From Armatimonadota bacterium (GTDB lineage Bacteria > Armatimonadota > UBA5829): a stretch of 64,000 bases of DNA. The stretch lies in the NCBI GenBank assembly GCA_039679645.1, contig JBDKUO010000030.1, positions 1 to 64,000 on the forward strand, given 5' to 3'. The notes beneath the pieces were generated by a model. That model saw only the letters and a list, made by a program, of their open reading frames with translations. It was not told where the DNA came from and did not search any database. Positions 15,116-24,197 of this stretch are shown piece by piece. Positions within the stretch are counted from its first letter, which is position 1. Each line of letters starts with the position of its first letter. The translations under genes were made by a program, and so were the position numbers.

Positions 15116-15957
15116 CAGAGCACAATCTCCTTGTGCCGCGCGGCGTGGCACTGGATCGTAATAGCAACAGGCAGGCTGGCTATATGGCATGGGTAAGACT
15201 CTACATGCACAGCCAGAGCAGTCACTCTGCCGCCCAGGCCGGACGGTCCCACACCTGTTCGATTAACAGCCTCAAGCAGATCACTCTCGATCCCGGCGTC
15301 TATCGGGTTTTGACTCGGCTCACCTACTTTGCGCAGGATGGCTTTTTTTGAGAGCAGTGCAGCTTTCTCAATTGTGCCGCCGAGGCCGACGCCGACAATA
15401 ATTGGCGGACAGGGACTCGATCCCGCGCTGCGGACAGTATCGACCACGAATTTTCTGACGCCGTTGAGTCCCTCGGCAGGCTTGAGCACTCGCGCAATGC
15501 TCATGTTCTCGCTTCCGCCGCCCTTGGGGGCTATTATGATGCGCAGGCCATCGCCGGGAACTATCTGAGTATGGATAACTGCGGGGGTGTTGTCGGAAGT
15601 ATTGACCCGGTCCAGAGGATGACGGACAATCGACTTGCGCAGATAGCCCTCTTCATAACCCCGGCGCACACCTTCGTTTATGGCGTCATACATATAGCCG
15701 CCGACTATATGCGCATCCTGCCCCAGCTCAACAAAAACAAGCGTGAGGCCAGTGTCCTGACAGATCGGAACGCGCTCGGTTCTGGCGATCTCAGCGTTTT
15801 CGACAATCTCATCGATTACAGTCTTGCCGGCAGGAGATTCTTCTATATCCCAGGCGTGCTTCAGCGAGTCGAGAACATCGTCCGGCAGGACAAAACATGC
15901 CTCGATACAGGCTTCCTTGACTTGTTTAGTTATCTCTTGCGCGTTAATTTCTTTCAT
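15115..15957 (-). CDS. Class I fumarate hydratase, alpha subunit
   Basis: 280 residues carrying the 4Fe-4S site of the class I fumarase family. Cysteines lie in VPICQDTG (about 63-70), SSPCPPIIVGVGLGG (about 181-195) and near the C-terminus (IQCHAARHKEIVL). Arg in VRHPLDRVN and the GGGSENMS motif match the substrate loop. ATG 15957 (MKEINAQEITKQVK) is preferred because family members start there; an upstream ATG at 15993 lacks a ribosome site. Coupled to the beta subunit by one base. Confidence 0.87.
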   Translation of the reverse strand: MKEINAQEITKQVKEACIEACFVLPDDVLDSLKHAWDIEESPAGKTVIDEIVENAEIARTERVPICQDTGLTLVFVELGQDAHIVGGYMYDAINEGVRRGYEEGYLRKSIVRHPLDRVNTSDNTPAVIHTQIVPGDGLRIIIAPKGGGSENMSIARVLKPAEGLNGVRKFVVDTVRSAGSSPCPPIIVGVGLGGTIEKAALLSKKAILRKVGEPSQNPIDAGIESDLLEAVNRTGVGPSGLGGRVTALAVHVESYPCHIASLPVAITIQCHAARHKEIVL

Positions 15958-16074
15958 AAGCCATCGGTCGAAGCATTTGCGGCAAAATTCCATAGAAAGA
16001 CCGCATTAGCACACAGGCTGATTATTTTGCGCTTTGCATCATTTGAGGGCAAATGCTTCGACCCTACAATACAA

Positions 16075-16821
16075 TCAGTCTATATCTTTCCCATAAACGC
16101 CGTTTCTTGTCAGGTTGATATCAGGCAGAGAGCGAGGTCTGGAAACCAGGGGGCTCTGCGCCGGATGTATCTGCTTAGTCGGCACGAATTTGACGTGATT
16201 GTCCGCAAACAGAGAGTTGCGCGCACCGCTCCAGGGGTCGTTTCCCGATTCGGGGCCGTCATACCAGCCGACTTTGGTATTTGCACTGTGCAGTGTCCAA
16301 TACTCGGCCACCATGATCTTCTTGGAGGCAAACTTGACCAGCGATGCCTTAATAGTCGAACAGGGCAGCTTCGGATTTGTGGCGCTGTATTTGGTGCGCA
16401 GATAATTCCCATCTGCCACCGAATCGACCTGCTCTGGAGTCATATAAAATGCAGCCGAATAAGCGTATGACGTACCCGCGTATATGCCTGATGGAGTCGG
16501 GTCGGCGGGGCAGGCAAGGATCATCTGCCTGGTCCCTTCCGAACCGGCAGCCCTGCTTATGCCTACATACCGGCGCATTGTCTCACGCCAGTAATAGCCC
16601 GACCACAGATACTGATTGTCGGTGTTTGGATAGGAGCTATCGTAATCAGACAGGTAAGCATTAAACGCCCGGCCTATCTGGGACAAATTTGACTGGCATG
16701 CCGAGCGCACCGCTGATTTCTTTGCATTGACACAGACCGGAGCCATGATCGCCGCAAGAACTGCAATGACGCCTATAACGACAAGCAGCTCGATGAGCGA
16801 AAAGCCACGTAATCTTCTCAC
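16075..16821 (-). CDS. Prepilin-like protein with N-terminal methylation motif
   Basis: 248 residues starting MRRLRGFSLIELLVVIGVIAVLAAIMAP: the type IV prepilin cleavage site (G/FSLIE, with Glu at position +5) and hydrophobic helix, then a helical neck (KSAVRSACQSNLSQIGRAFNAYLSDYDSSYP) and a C-terminal beta domain ending GARNSLFADNHVKFVP. This architecture is abundant in Armatimonadota, Planctomycetes and Verrucomicrobia, where many copies have unknown roles. It is probably processed by a prepilin peptidase and exposed on the surface. Its start overlaps the upstream gene by 4 bases. Confidence 0.85.
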   Translation of the reverse strand: MRRLRGFSLIELLVVIGVIAVLAAIMAPVCVNAKKSAVRSACQSNLSQIGRAFNAYLSDYDSSYPNTDNQYLWSGYYWRETMRRYVGISRAAGSEGTRQMILACPADPTPSGIYAGTSYAYSAAFYMTPEQVDSVADGNYLRTKYSATNPKLPCSTIKASLVKFASKKIMVAEYWTLHSANTKVGWYDGPESGNDPWSGARNSLFADNHVKFVPTKQIHPAQSPLVSRPRSLPDINLTRNGVYGKDID

Positions 16822-17459
16822 TTGAACTTGCCTTCTTCGCGAAGTCTGAAGTACTCATAGGCAAGCCATGTGCTGGATATGTTAATTGAAGTCGCGAACT
16901 TCTCGAACATTCTGGCAAGTGCGCGCTTGTGCGCATCATCTGATTCATCGGTATAATTGAACTTTACTACGGCCTCATGGACTATTCCAAGCCCCCATCT
17001 GATGAACTTGGCGCGGTTTTGCGCGAACTGCCTCTGCTGGAGTTTGGCGTATCCTCTGGTGATCTTCTCGGTGACTTCTTCCCAGGCCTGAGCTATCTGG
17101 CGATCCCGAGCATGCTGAGCGCTGACTGTCTCGGCGGTGGCTTCGCGCGCCTGGTAAAGTCTTTTCTGATTCTCATAGTCCGCAAGAGTGGTGCCGTCAA
17201 TGGTCTTAAGGCGGACTTTCTTCTTCAATACCTCGCTTATCGACTGCTCGATTATAGCAAGATACTGCGCACTGCGAAGGTGACCGGCCATCGGAGCATC
17301 GGCGTTGCTGAACCCCAGTATAAACTGGCCGTCCTCGACTGTTATGCCGACCGCCTTCTCCAGCGCTATGTACAACGTCGGGGCGATGACTTTGTCCTTA
17401 ACCCTCTCCTGCGCTACTTTCCATACGTTAATTGCTTCTTGTTGTGTTATTTCTCCCAT
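16818..17459 (-). CDS. DnaA-N-like domain protein of unknown function
   Basis: 213 residues. The N-terminal part, about 8-90 (VWKVAQERVKDKVIAPTLYI... then AVGITVEDGQFILGFSN... then VLKKKVRLKTIDG), has the length and strand order of the N-terminal protein-interaction domain of DnaA. The C-terminal part is a helical region rich in Arg, Gln and Ala, then RWGLGIVHEAVVKFNY and a final helix. No ATPase or DNA-binding domain of DnaA follows. It overlaps the prepilin-like gene by 4 bases. The domain match is from pattern only. Confidence 0.6.
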   Translation of the reverse strand: MGEITQQEAINVWKVAQERVKDKVIAPTLYIALEKAVGITVEDGQFILGFSNADAPMAGHLRSAQYLAIIEQSISEVLKKKVRLKTIDGTTLADYENQKRLYQAREATAETVSAQHARDRQIAQAWEEVTEKITRGYAKLQQRQFAQNRAKFIRWGLGIVHEAVVKFNYTDESDDAHKRALARMFEKFATSINISSTWLAYEYFRLREEGKFK

Positions 17460-17520
17460 TGCAGTCTTTCCGTTTTTCTAACTTCTAATAAAACGTCTGT
17501 GTACGGATGACAAACAAACA

Positions 17521-17808
17521 GTTCACACCCAGACGTTTTCCTAATTGAAACAAGTAGGCAACCCCAGGGCGAACGCATCTTAAGAAATGTGTCTCCGCTT
17601 TGTTCGGGCAGATTTAAAATCTGCGCCGAAAAGGGCCAAATGGCATCTCTGATGCCACTACCTAACACTTATGTGCAGGCTTAGTGGTTAACGGTATCTC
17701 AAATCCCGAGATTGCCCCAAAGGGGCCAGATTGCAAATCTGCCCCAACAGAGAGGTTCACATCCAGACGTTTCCTAATCGAAACAAGTAGGCTGCCCCTA
17801 CTAGGGGC
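17521..17808. repeat. Direct repeat pair enclosing four or more short palindromes
   Basis: GTTCACACCCAGACG and TTTTCCTAATTGAAACAAG at 17521-17559 recur with a few changes at 17755-17792. Between them are palindromes: GCAGATTT-A-AAATCTGC (17608-17624), TGGCATC-TCT-GATGCCA (17641-17657) and GGGG..CAGATT-GCA-AATCTG-CCCC (17722-17745). GCCCCTA-C-TAGGGGC (17794-17808) covers the nuoN stop. The 341-base gap (17460-17800) contains no gene seen. It looks like a mosaic of small dispersed repeats; the last palindrome could end nuoN transcription. Confidence 0.7.
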
Positions 17809-19453
17809 TCGATAAGATGTGAACCACGTTATGAGCATAAACGGCATTTGCCGTAATATCCGATACCGGTTTAGCAAATATGGCCAGAGTGAGCGTCAGA
17901 ATAAGCATTATCACAATAGCCGCATTAACAGCCGAACCACCCACAATCTTGATCTCTTCCTTGGCAGGCATAAAGAACATCAGCCGCACCACATTCAGGT
18001 AATAATACGCTGAAATGACGCTATTGACAACGCCCAAAATCGCCAGGACAATCATCTCGGGGCTGCCGACATTGATCGCGCTTCCAAATACAAAGAGCTT
18101 GCCGAGGAAGCCTGCCGTGGGCGGCACGCCCGCAAGCGATACCAGAAATATTGCCAAAGCCGATGCATAAAAAGGCGCATGTTTCATCAGACCGGCATAG
18201 CTTTCAATCGCGTCAGAACGCAGGCGCTTGCCTACAGCAACCACTACCGCGAATGCGCCAAGGTTCATGAACAGATATGCCATTACATATATCAGCACAC
18301 CCTGTATATCCATAGGCGAACCGCCTATCACATCCGCTCGCACGGATGCATTCGGCACACCAAGAGCCGATCCGCCCCGGTTAAATGTATGCATGGCGGC
18401 CAGCACGCCGACCATCATATACCCGACCTGGGCAATGCTCGAATACGCCAGCATTCGCTTGATATTGCGCTGCCAGATGGCTACCAGGTTGCCGTAGAAC
18501 ATGCTCAAAGTCGTGAGCACTACCAGAATCCAATACCAACTCAATGAAATCGGATTCGACGGGGTTGCAACCACTGTAATGAAGCGTATAATCACAGCCA
18601 ACCCTGCGGACTTGCTTACAACTGAGAGAAACGCAGTGACCGGAGTAGGCGCGCCTTCATAAGTGTCGGGGGCCCAGAAGTGGAACGGCACCAGAGCAAG
18701 CTTGAACCCCATGCCCACAAGGGTGAACATGACAGCTACCCAGCCCGCGCCTGTAAAGGCCACCTTGTCGGAAGAAAAGCCTGCCGCTATCGCGCTCAGA
18801 GAAGTGTTGCCGCCTGTTATACCAAACAGGATAGACATTCCGTAGAGCATTATAGCCGAGCACGCCGCGCCATACAGGAAATACTTGAGCCCGGCTTCGG
18901 CTGAGCGCCTGTCCGACTTGGCAAACGCTGCCAGCACATAACTCGACAAGCTCAAGAACTCGATACTAAGATATATCGCGATTAGATCGGAAGCCGCAGC
19001 AGCGAGGCACACGGCGACTGTGGCGAACATCAGTAGCGAGTAGTATTCGGCCTTGTGTATCTGGTGCTCACCGAAGTGGCCGAGTGAGATCAGCATTACG
19101 ATCAGAGTCCCAGCTATAGCCACGAACGAGAGTATCGCAGCAAACGGATCGACTGTAAGCTGGGCATGACCGCCGGCAGTCACAAACAGCCCCACTGCGG
19201 GAAAATCAGTAAGGACGCCGTTGATCGCTCCCTGCGATGTCTTACTGACAAGCCCCAGCGAAAACCAGATCACTGCACCCGAAAGTACCAGACCGAAAAA
19301 GGTAAGCACCGGAGCCGCATACTGAGTCGGAAACCAGTGGTCCAGACCCTTATCGGGCCGCTTGGACGCGAAAACACCCAGCAGCAACACGATAATTGCT
19401 GAGGCGGTGAGCCATATGGCTGGTGATATTAGTATTATATTGCCTATTTGCAT
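17801..19453 (-). CDS. nuoN: NADH-quinone oxidoreductase subunit N
   Basis: 550-residue antiporter-like membrane subunit of complex I with about 14 helices. The conserved proton-path region is visible: MGFKLALVPFHFWAPDTYEGAPTPVTAFLSVVSK, and WQRNIKRMLAYSSIAQVGYMMVG. It is the last nuo gene, separated from nuoM by an mntA-hepT pair. Length is a little above the E. coli protein but normal for the family. Confidence 0.95.
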   Translation of the reverse strand: MQIGNIILISPAIWLTASAIIVLLLGVFASKRPDKGLDHWFPTQYAAPVLTFFGLVLSGAVIWFSLGLVSKTSQGAINGVLTDFPAVGLFVTAGGHAQLTVDPFAAILSFVAIAGTLIVMLISLGHFGEHQIHKAEYYSLLMFATVAVCLAAAASDLIAIYLSIEFLSLSSYVLAAFAKSDRRSAEAGLKYFLYGAACSAIMLYGMSILFGITGGNTSLSAIAAGFSSDKVAFTGAGWVAVMFTLVGMGFKLALVPFHFWAPDTYEGAPTPVTAFLSVVSKSAGLAVIIRFITVVATPSNPISLSWYWILVVLTTLSMFYGNLVAIWQRNIKRMLAYSSIAQVGYMMVGVLAAMHTFNRGGSALGVPNASVRADVIGGSPMDIQGVLIYVMAYLFMNLGAFAVVVAVGKRLRSDAIESYAGLMKHAPFYASALAIFLVSLAGVPPTAGFLGKLFVFGSAINVGSPEMIVLAILGVVNSVISAYYYLNVVRLMFFMPAKEEIKIVGGSAVNAAIVIMLILTLTLAIFAKPVSDITANAVYAHNVVHILSSP

Positions 19454-19464
19454 AACGTTATCAG

Positions 19465-19809
19465 TTATAAAGAGCTTTCATTAATTATTTGTTGTATCTG
19501 ATTACGCAAAAGTGGGGCATCCATTGTAGCCGCATCCCAAACACGATCCCAATCGACCGCAAAATACGCGTGAACTGCAAAATTTCTAAATGCCACTATG
19601 TCACTCCATTCTATTTTCGAATGGCATTCACTAGTCTGCTGAGAAACATGCGCAGCAGCTTCGCCAATCACAAGAAGCTTCTGAAGAACAGCGCTTTGCA
19701 CCAAATTGCTGCTTGCGAAAGTCTCCGGCTGCAATCCGGCAATAAAATCGGCTATATCATCTGCAGCCTCAACAATATCCTGAAGATAAAGCAGTTCATC
19801 ACGCCGCAT
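19465..19809 (-). CDS. hepT: HepT-like toxin (second pair, inside the nuo operon)
   Basis: 114 residues, DUF86/HEPN. The motif R-N-F-A-V-H-A-Y (about 75-82) gives the full R-X4-H-X-Y RNase signature, with Tyr available for AMPylation. It ends 11 bases before the nuoN ATG and overlaps mntA by 11 bases. It is clearly diverged from the copy at 6543-6875, so this is a separate acquisition rather than a recent local duplication. Confidence 0.87.
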   Translation of the reverse strand: MRRDELLYLQDIVEAADDIADFIAGLQPETFASSNLVQSAVLQKLLVIGEAAAHVSQQTSECHSKIEWSDIVAFRNFAVHAYFAVDWDRVWDAATMDAPLLRNQIQQIINESSL

Positions 19810-20101
19810 ATATCACCATGGAACTATCCAAGACAGGTTTTCTAATTCTCCTCTTAAGACCACCTTTTGGAACAAGGTCAACATTACGATCAAGAAGACC
19901 AGATAATTCACGGGCAAGCGCAGCCATTCCAAGAAAACCGATATGCGCGTCCGATTCAAACTCGACTAAAACATCAATATCACTGTCGGGCCTGAAATCC
20001 TCACGCAAAACTGACCCGAATAGCGCAAGCTCTTTGACCCGGTATTTCTTGCACAGTTCTTTTATGGCTTCTATCGGTATACTTATTTGGAATTGATCCA
20101 T
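19799..20101 (-). CDS. mntA: MntA-like nucleotidyltransferase antitoxin (inside nuo operon)
   Basis: 100 residues. LFGSVLREDFRPDSDIDVLVEF is the GS..(n)DxD catalytic motif of minimal nucleotidyltransferases that AMPylate HepT. ATG 20101 is chosen because ACGGAG lies 8 bases before it; the upstream in-frame start at 20128 would touch the nuoM stop. It lies 27 bases after nuoM, so it is probably transcribed with the complex I genes. Confidence 0.87.
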   Translation of the reverse strand: MDQFQISIPIEAIKELCKKYRVKELALFGSVLREDFRPDSDIDVLVEFESDAHIGFLGMAALARELSGLLDRNVDLVPKGGLKRRIRKPVLDSSMVIYAA

Positions 20102-20128
20102 TTTGGTTGCTCCGTGTAACCCTAACAC

Positions 20129-21667
20129 TTAATGCAGCACACCTATAATGGCCCTAGACGCATTGCTGAAGAACGCCATCACCGGGCCTGGAATTACACC
20201 GAAGAAGAGTGTTAAGGCCATCAGAGGAGCCACGCTTACGATCTCGCGGCCGTCCGCGTCCGGCATCTTGTCCCACTTCGGATTGAGCGGGCCAAGCAGC
20301 ACTCGCTGGAGCATCCAGAGCATATATGCCGCCGTCACTACAATTCCGATCAGTGCAAGCCCCGCCAGCAGTGGACTGGCTGCGTATGCGCCGGTGAGGA
20401 CCGAGAGTTCGGCGATGAAGCCCGTCATACCCGGCAAGCCGAGTGACGCAAAGCTGCAGAACGAAAGCATTCCGGCATATATGGGCACTTTAGCGCCCAA
20501 ACCCCCGAATGCGCCCAGATCCCTGGTGTGCGCGCGCTCATAGACGACACCCACCAGAAGGAAGAGTGCGCCCGTTATCAAACCGTGGCTGAAGTTTTGC
20601 ATCTGAGCGCCGTTTAACGCGGACTGTCTTGTGACGAAAGTCCCCAGTCCGCTCGCCGCAACAGCGCAGCCCAATGTCACGTAACCCATATGGCTTACGG
20701 ACGAGTAAGCGATCAGCTTCTTGAGGTCTTTCTGAGCCATGGCTACAAATGCGCCGTAGATAATCCCGATGACCGACAAAACTGCTATTACCCACCAAAA
20801 ACGAGCGAACTGCCCTGGCATCATAGGAAGCATAACTCTAATAAAACCGTAAGTTCCCATCTTAAGCAGGACACCGGCAAGGATAACCGAACCTGCAGTC
20901 GGAGCCTCAACGTGAGCATCCGGCAGCCATGTATGGAACGGGAACATCGGGACCTTTACGGCAAAACCGAGGAACAGCCCCCAGAATACCAGCGCGGCCA
21001 TACCTACCGGCACCGCGTCGCCATTTGCCATTGCCTGCTGAGCCATCGCCAGCATGCTGAACGTGTGGCCACCGCCCGGCGCGCTCGTATGGAAATACAT
21101 CGCCAGGATCGAAAGGAGCATAGCCATACTGCCGACCATCGTGTATAAGAAGAACTTGATAGCGGCGTATTCTCTGTGCGGGCCGCCCCATATGCCGATC
21201 AGGAAATACATCGGGACCAGCGAGACTTCCCAAAACACAAAGAAGAGCACGAAGTCCATCGACGTAAAGACACCCAGCATACCCGTCTCAAGGAGCAGGA
21301 ACATCCAGAAATATTCCTTGGGACGGACCTCGATGAAGTGCGAATAGATAAGGCTCAGGGTCGTCAGCAGAGTCGTCAGGAATATGAGAGGCACACTCAG
21401 ACCGTCCACACCCATCGCAAAGTTCACGCCGATGCTCGATATCCACGGCACGTTAATGCCGAACTGTAACCCGTTCGGGAACTGCATCCCGCTGTGCTTG
21501 TACGCAAACCAGAGCCAGACCGACATGATCAGAGGAATAATACTGATCAGGATCGACAGCCCCTTGATCGCGTTGGGCTTCTCCTTGGGAATAAACATTA
21601 TGAGCACCGCTCCAACTAGCGGCAGAAATGTAATTAATGGAAGAATCCAGTGATTGGTGGAACCCAT
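20129..21667 (-). CDS. nuoM: NADH-quinone oxidoreductase subunit M
   Basis: 512-residue antiporter-like membrane subunit of complex I. Family motifs: MDFVLFFVFWEVSLVPMYFLIG with the proton-path Glu, FAVKVPMFPFHTWLPDAHVEAPT, and AMAQKDLKKLIAYSSVSHMGYV. The start at 21667 has GGAGG 5 bases upstream and overlaps the 3' end of nuoL by 34 bases, so the two are coupled. Confidence 0.96.
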   Translation of the reverse strand: MGSTNHWILPLITFLPLVGAVLIMFIPKEKPNAIKGLSILISIIPLIMSVWLWFAYKHSGMQFPNGLQFGINVPWISSIGVNFAMGVDGLSVPLIFLTTLLTTLSLIYSHFIEVRPKEYFWMFLLLETGMLGVFTSMDFVLFFVFWEVSLVPMYFLIGIWGGPHREYAAIKFFLYTMVGSMAMLLSILAMYFHTSAPGGGHTFSMLAMAQQAMANGDAVPVGMAALVFWGLFLGFAVKVPMFPFHTWLPDAHVEAPTAGSVILAGVLLKMGTYGFIRVMLPMMPGQFARFWWVIAVLSVIGIIYGAFVAMAQKDLKKLIAYSSVSHMGYVTLGCAVAASGLGTFVTRQSALNGAQMQNFSHGLITGALFLLVGVVYERAHTRDLGAFGGLGAKVPIYAGMLSFCSFASLGLPGMTGFIAELSVLTGAYAASPLLAGLALIGIVVTAAYMLWMLQRVLLGPLNPKWDKMPDADGREIVSVAPLMALTLFFGVIPGPVMAFFSNASRAIIGVLH

Positions 21668-23706
21668 GATACCTCCGAGTGATGGCCGAATACGGCCGCA
21701 ACCAAAGCAACCACGCTCATCAGCGCGATCGATACAACCAATAGAAAGACATACTGCTCTGCGACGCCGGTCTGAATGTAGCGCAGCCCGCGCCCGAGTG
21801 TGCCTGTTATCCAGCCCGTCAGGTTGACCAGGCCGTCCACGATATTCTTATCGCACCAGTTCCAGACACTGGATACGACAAGCGAGAGATAGCCGACGCC
21901 GTTTACTATTACGTAGTCGATTATCCACTTATCGAACCAGAACAGGAAAGCCGCGACAAGCATAATCCCACGAATGATCGTGGCGTGATATATCTCGTCG
22001 ATGTAGTATTTGTTGGCAACTATCTTAGCGAGCCAGCCGAATGCAGGCTCCAGCTTTTCAATCTTGATGACATGCCACTTCCAGATCATGGTGGCAAGCA
22101 GTATCCCCAGCAGAGCGGCGCATGTTCCGATCAAAAAGACCGGAGTAAAGAAACCGCTCGTCATATGAGCGCCTTCCAGTGCGCTTTCGAGAACAGTCTC
22201 ATAATGATGGCCGAGGACCGGCATCATGGAGTGCTCAAAAGCGTTCTTAAACGGTGTGCCTACATATCCGGCGAAAACCGCCAGAGTCGCCAGGATCACC
22301 AGAGGCACGAGCATCACCTTGGGGCTTTCGTGCGCATGTATCTCGTGGTTTTTAGGCTCACCGTGGAAAGTCATATAGATAAGGCGGAACATATAAAAGC
22401 TTGTTACAAATGCTCCCAGTGCGCCCGCCCAGAACACGATCTTATTGGTATGGAATGCGACTGTTAATATCTCTTCCTTGCTCCAGCCTCCGGCTGTCAC
22501 AAACGGTATTCCGCAAAGAGACAGGGTCGCGATTAGGAACGTCCAGTAAGTCCAGGGCATCTTCTTTTTGAGGCCGCCCATCTCGCGCATATCCTGCGTG
22601 CCCGTGCCGTGGATCACACTGCCTGAGCCGAGGAAGAGCTGCGCCTTGAAGAAAGCATGCGTCATCAAATGGAAGATCGCGGCGACATAGCCGAACACGC
22701 CCAGAGCCATTATCATATATCCGAGCTGGCTCACCGTAGAGTAGGCAAGGACCTTCTTGATGTCGTTTTGAGCTATGCCTATAGATGCAGCAAAGAGGGC
22801 AGTAAACGCCCCGATATATGCGACTGTGTGCAGCGCAATTCCGCTGGTGTCGGTAAGATATACCGGATACATCCTGGCGACCAGGTATACGCCCGCCGCA
22901 ACCATCGTGGCGGCGTGGATCAGGGCTGAGACCGGTGTCGGGCCCTCCATGGCGTCCGGCAGCCACACATGCAATGGGAACTGCGCCGATTTGCCCACTG
23001 CTCCGCAGAAGAGCAGCAGCCCCGCAAGACCTGCAAGAGGAATCATCCATGGTCCGATATGAACCAGAACCTTGAGCTTATCCAGGTTCTCAAAGACTCC
23101 GTTTGAGCCGAAGAGATTGAACGAGCCGGTCTTGATAAAGAGCAGCATCATGCCCGCCATAAACCCGACATCGCCGACCCTGGTGACCAAGAAAGCCTTC
23201 TTGGCAGCGCGCATGGCCGAGGGTTTCTCGAACCAGAACCCGATCAGCAGATAACTCGTCAGACCGACAAGCTCCCACGCCATAAACATCAGCAGGATAT
23301 TATTTGCGATCACGAGCGTGAGCATCGCAGCCGAGAAGAGCGAGACATACGCGAAATATCGCGGGTAGCGCTTGTCGCCGTGCATATAGCCGATGGAATA
23401 GATCATTACCATCGAGGCGACAACCGTCACGACCAGCAGCATCACACATGTGAGCGCGTCCACGGAAAAACCCATGTCGATATTTATATTACCGGCGGGC
23501 ATCCAGGGGATGGTCACGCTCAGCGGGCCGTCATGCACTCCGCCCAGCAGCCACTTCGCAGCCACCATAACAGCCATCACGAAAGATGCGAGCATGCCTG
23601 CGATTGCGACATACGCACCCTGGCCGGGAAGCTTTTTGCCGAACGTAAGAATGAGCGCGAAGGCGACAACCGGCAATACGGGTATCAGCCATGTGTATTC
23701 AATCAT
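21634..23706 (-). CDS. nuoL: NADH-quinone oxidoreductase subunit L
   Basis: 690-residue antiporter-like subunit with the long C-terminal lateral helix of complex I. Motifs: FMAWELVGLTSYLLIGFWFE, GKSAQFPLHVWLPDAMEGPTPVSALIHAATMVAAGVYL, and AQNDIKKVLAYSTVSQLGYM. The preceding gap (23707-23780) contains short GAGTTAT-like tandem units and no gene. Confidence 0.96.
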   Translation of the reverse strand: MIEYTWLIPVLPVVAFALILTFGKKLPGQGAYVAIAGMLASFVMAVMVAAKWLLGGVHDGPLSVTIPWMPAGNINIDMGFSVDALTCVMLLVVTVVASMVMIYSIGYMHGDKRYPRYFAYVSLFSAAMLTLVIANNILLMFMAWELVGLTSYLLIGFWFEKPSAMRAAKKAFLVTRVGDVGFMAGMMLLFIKTGSFNLFGSNGVFENLDKLKVLVHIGPWMIPLAGLAGLLLFCGAVGKSAQFPLHVWLPDAMEGPTPVSALIHAATMVAAGVYLVARMYPVYLTDTSGIALHTVAYIGAFTALFAASIGIAQNDIKKVLAYSTVSQLGYMIMALGVFGYVAAIFHLMTHAFFKAQLFLGSGSVIHGTGTQDMREMGGLKKKMPWTYWTFLIATLSLCGIPFVTAGGWSKEEILTVAFHTNKIVFWAGALGAFVTSFYMFRLIYMTFHGEPKNHEIHAHESPKVMLVPLVILATLAVFAGYVGTPFKNAFEHSMMPVLGHHYETVLESALEGAHMTSGFFTPVFLIGTCAALLGILLATMIWKWHVIKIEKLEPAFGWLAKIVANKYYIDEIYHATIIRGIMLVAAFLFWFDKWIIDYVIVNGVGYLSLVVSSVWNWCDKNIVDGLVNLTGWITGTLGRGLRYIQTGVAEQYVFLLVVSIALMSVVALVAAVFGHHSEVSWVPPITGFFH

Positions 23707-23780
23707 GCGCTGCGCTCCGGTTTTCGAGTTGCGTGTTTTGAGTTATGAGTTATGAGTTTTGAGTTATTCATAAAGTTAAG

Positions 23781-24194
23781 TCAATGCACTTTCTGCTTGG
23801 ACTTTATATTTCCAACAAGACGAAAACAAAATGTGTCCGAGTTATCGTTCTTGACTCCAATGTCTTTTCTCACAGCCAATATAAGGCGATTTAGCATAAG
23901 GTCATGCTCAGATGTATTAGCCTTAAAATAATATCCCATTAATGCATCAACAACGTACTGTGGTGCAACCAGCCCAATAGTATTTACTGCATGTGACAGC
24001 CTGATGGTCGCTTCGACATCTTGATTATCAACAGCAAGGCCAGATATTGCAGAGAAAAGCTCCGTGTAATGCTCCAGCTTGCGTTTACGCCAGTCAGCTT
24101 CGATCTCTTTCTTCCTGGTCAGATAGTACGTTATGGTTGGAACGGCAACACCGACAAGGACACTCCCAATAACTGTAAGTGCCGAGTTTTGCAT
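23781..24194 (-). CDS. Small membrane-anchored hypothetical protein
   Basis: 137 residues: one N-terminal membrane segment (about 5-25, ALTVIGSVLVGVAVPTITYYL), then a charged coiled region (RKKEIEADWRKRKLEHYTELFSAISGLA) and a helical cytoplasmic domain (ATIRLSHAVNTIGLVAPQYVVDALMGYY). Proteins of this layout are common as uncharacterised accessory genes. It lies 3 bases after the HicB-like gene and inside the first interruption of the nuo cluster. No function is assigned. Confidence 0.65.
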   Translation of the reverse strand: MQNSALTVIGSVLVGVAVPTITYYLTRKKEIEADWRKRKLEHYTELFSAISGLAVDNQDVEATIRLSHAVNTIGLVAPQYVVDALMGYYFKANTSEHDLMLNRLILAVRKDIGVKNDNSDTFCFRLVGNIKSKQKVH

Positions 24195-24197
24195 AGC

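Noticed and set aside
19465-20101. Reading the nuoM-nuoN gap genes as duplicated copies of the 6.5-kb mntA-hepT
   Set aside because: Sequence outside the catalytic motifs differs strongly, so recent duplication within the window is not supported.
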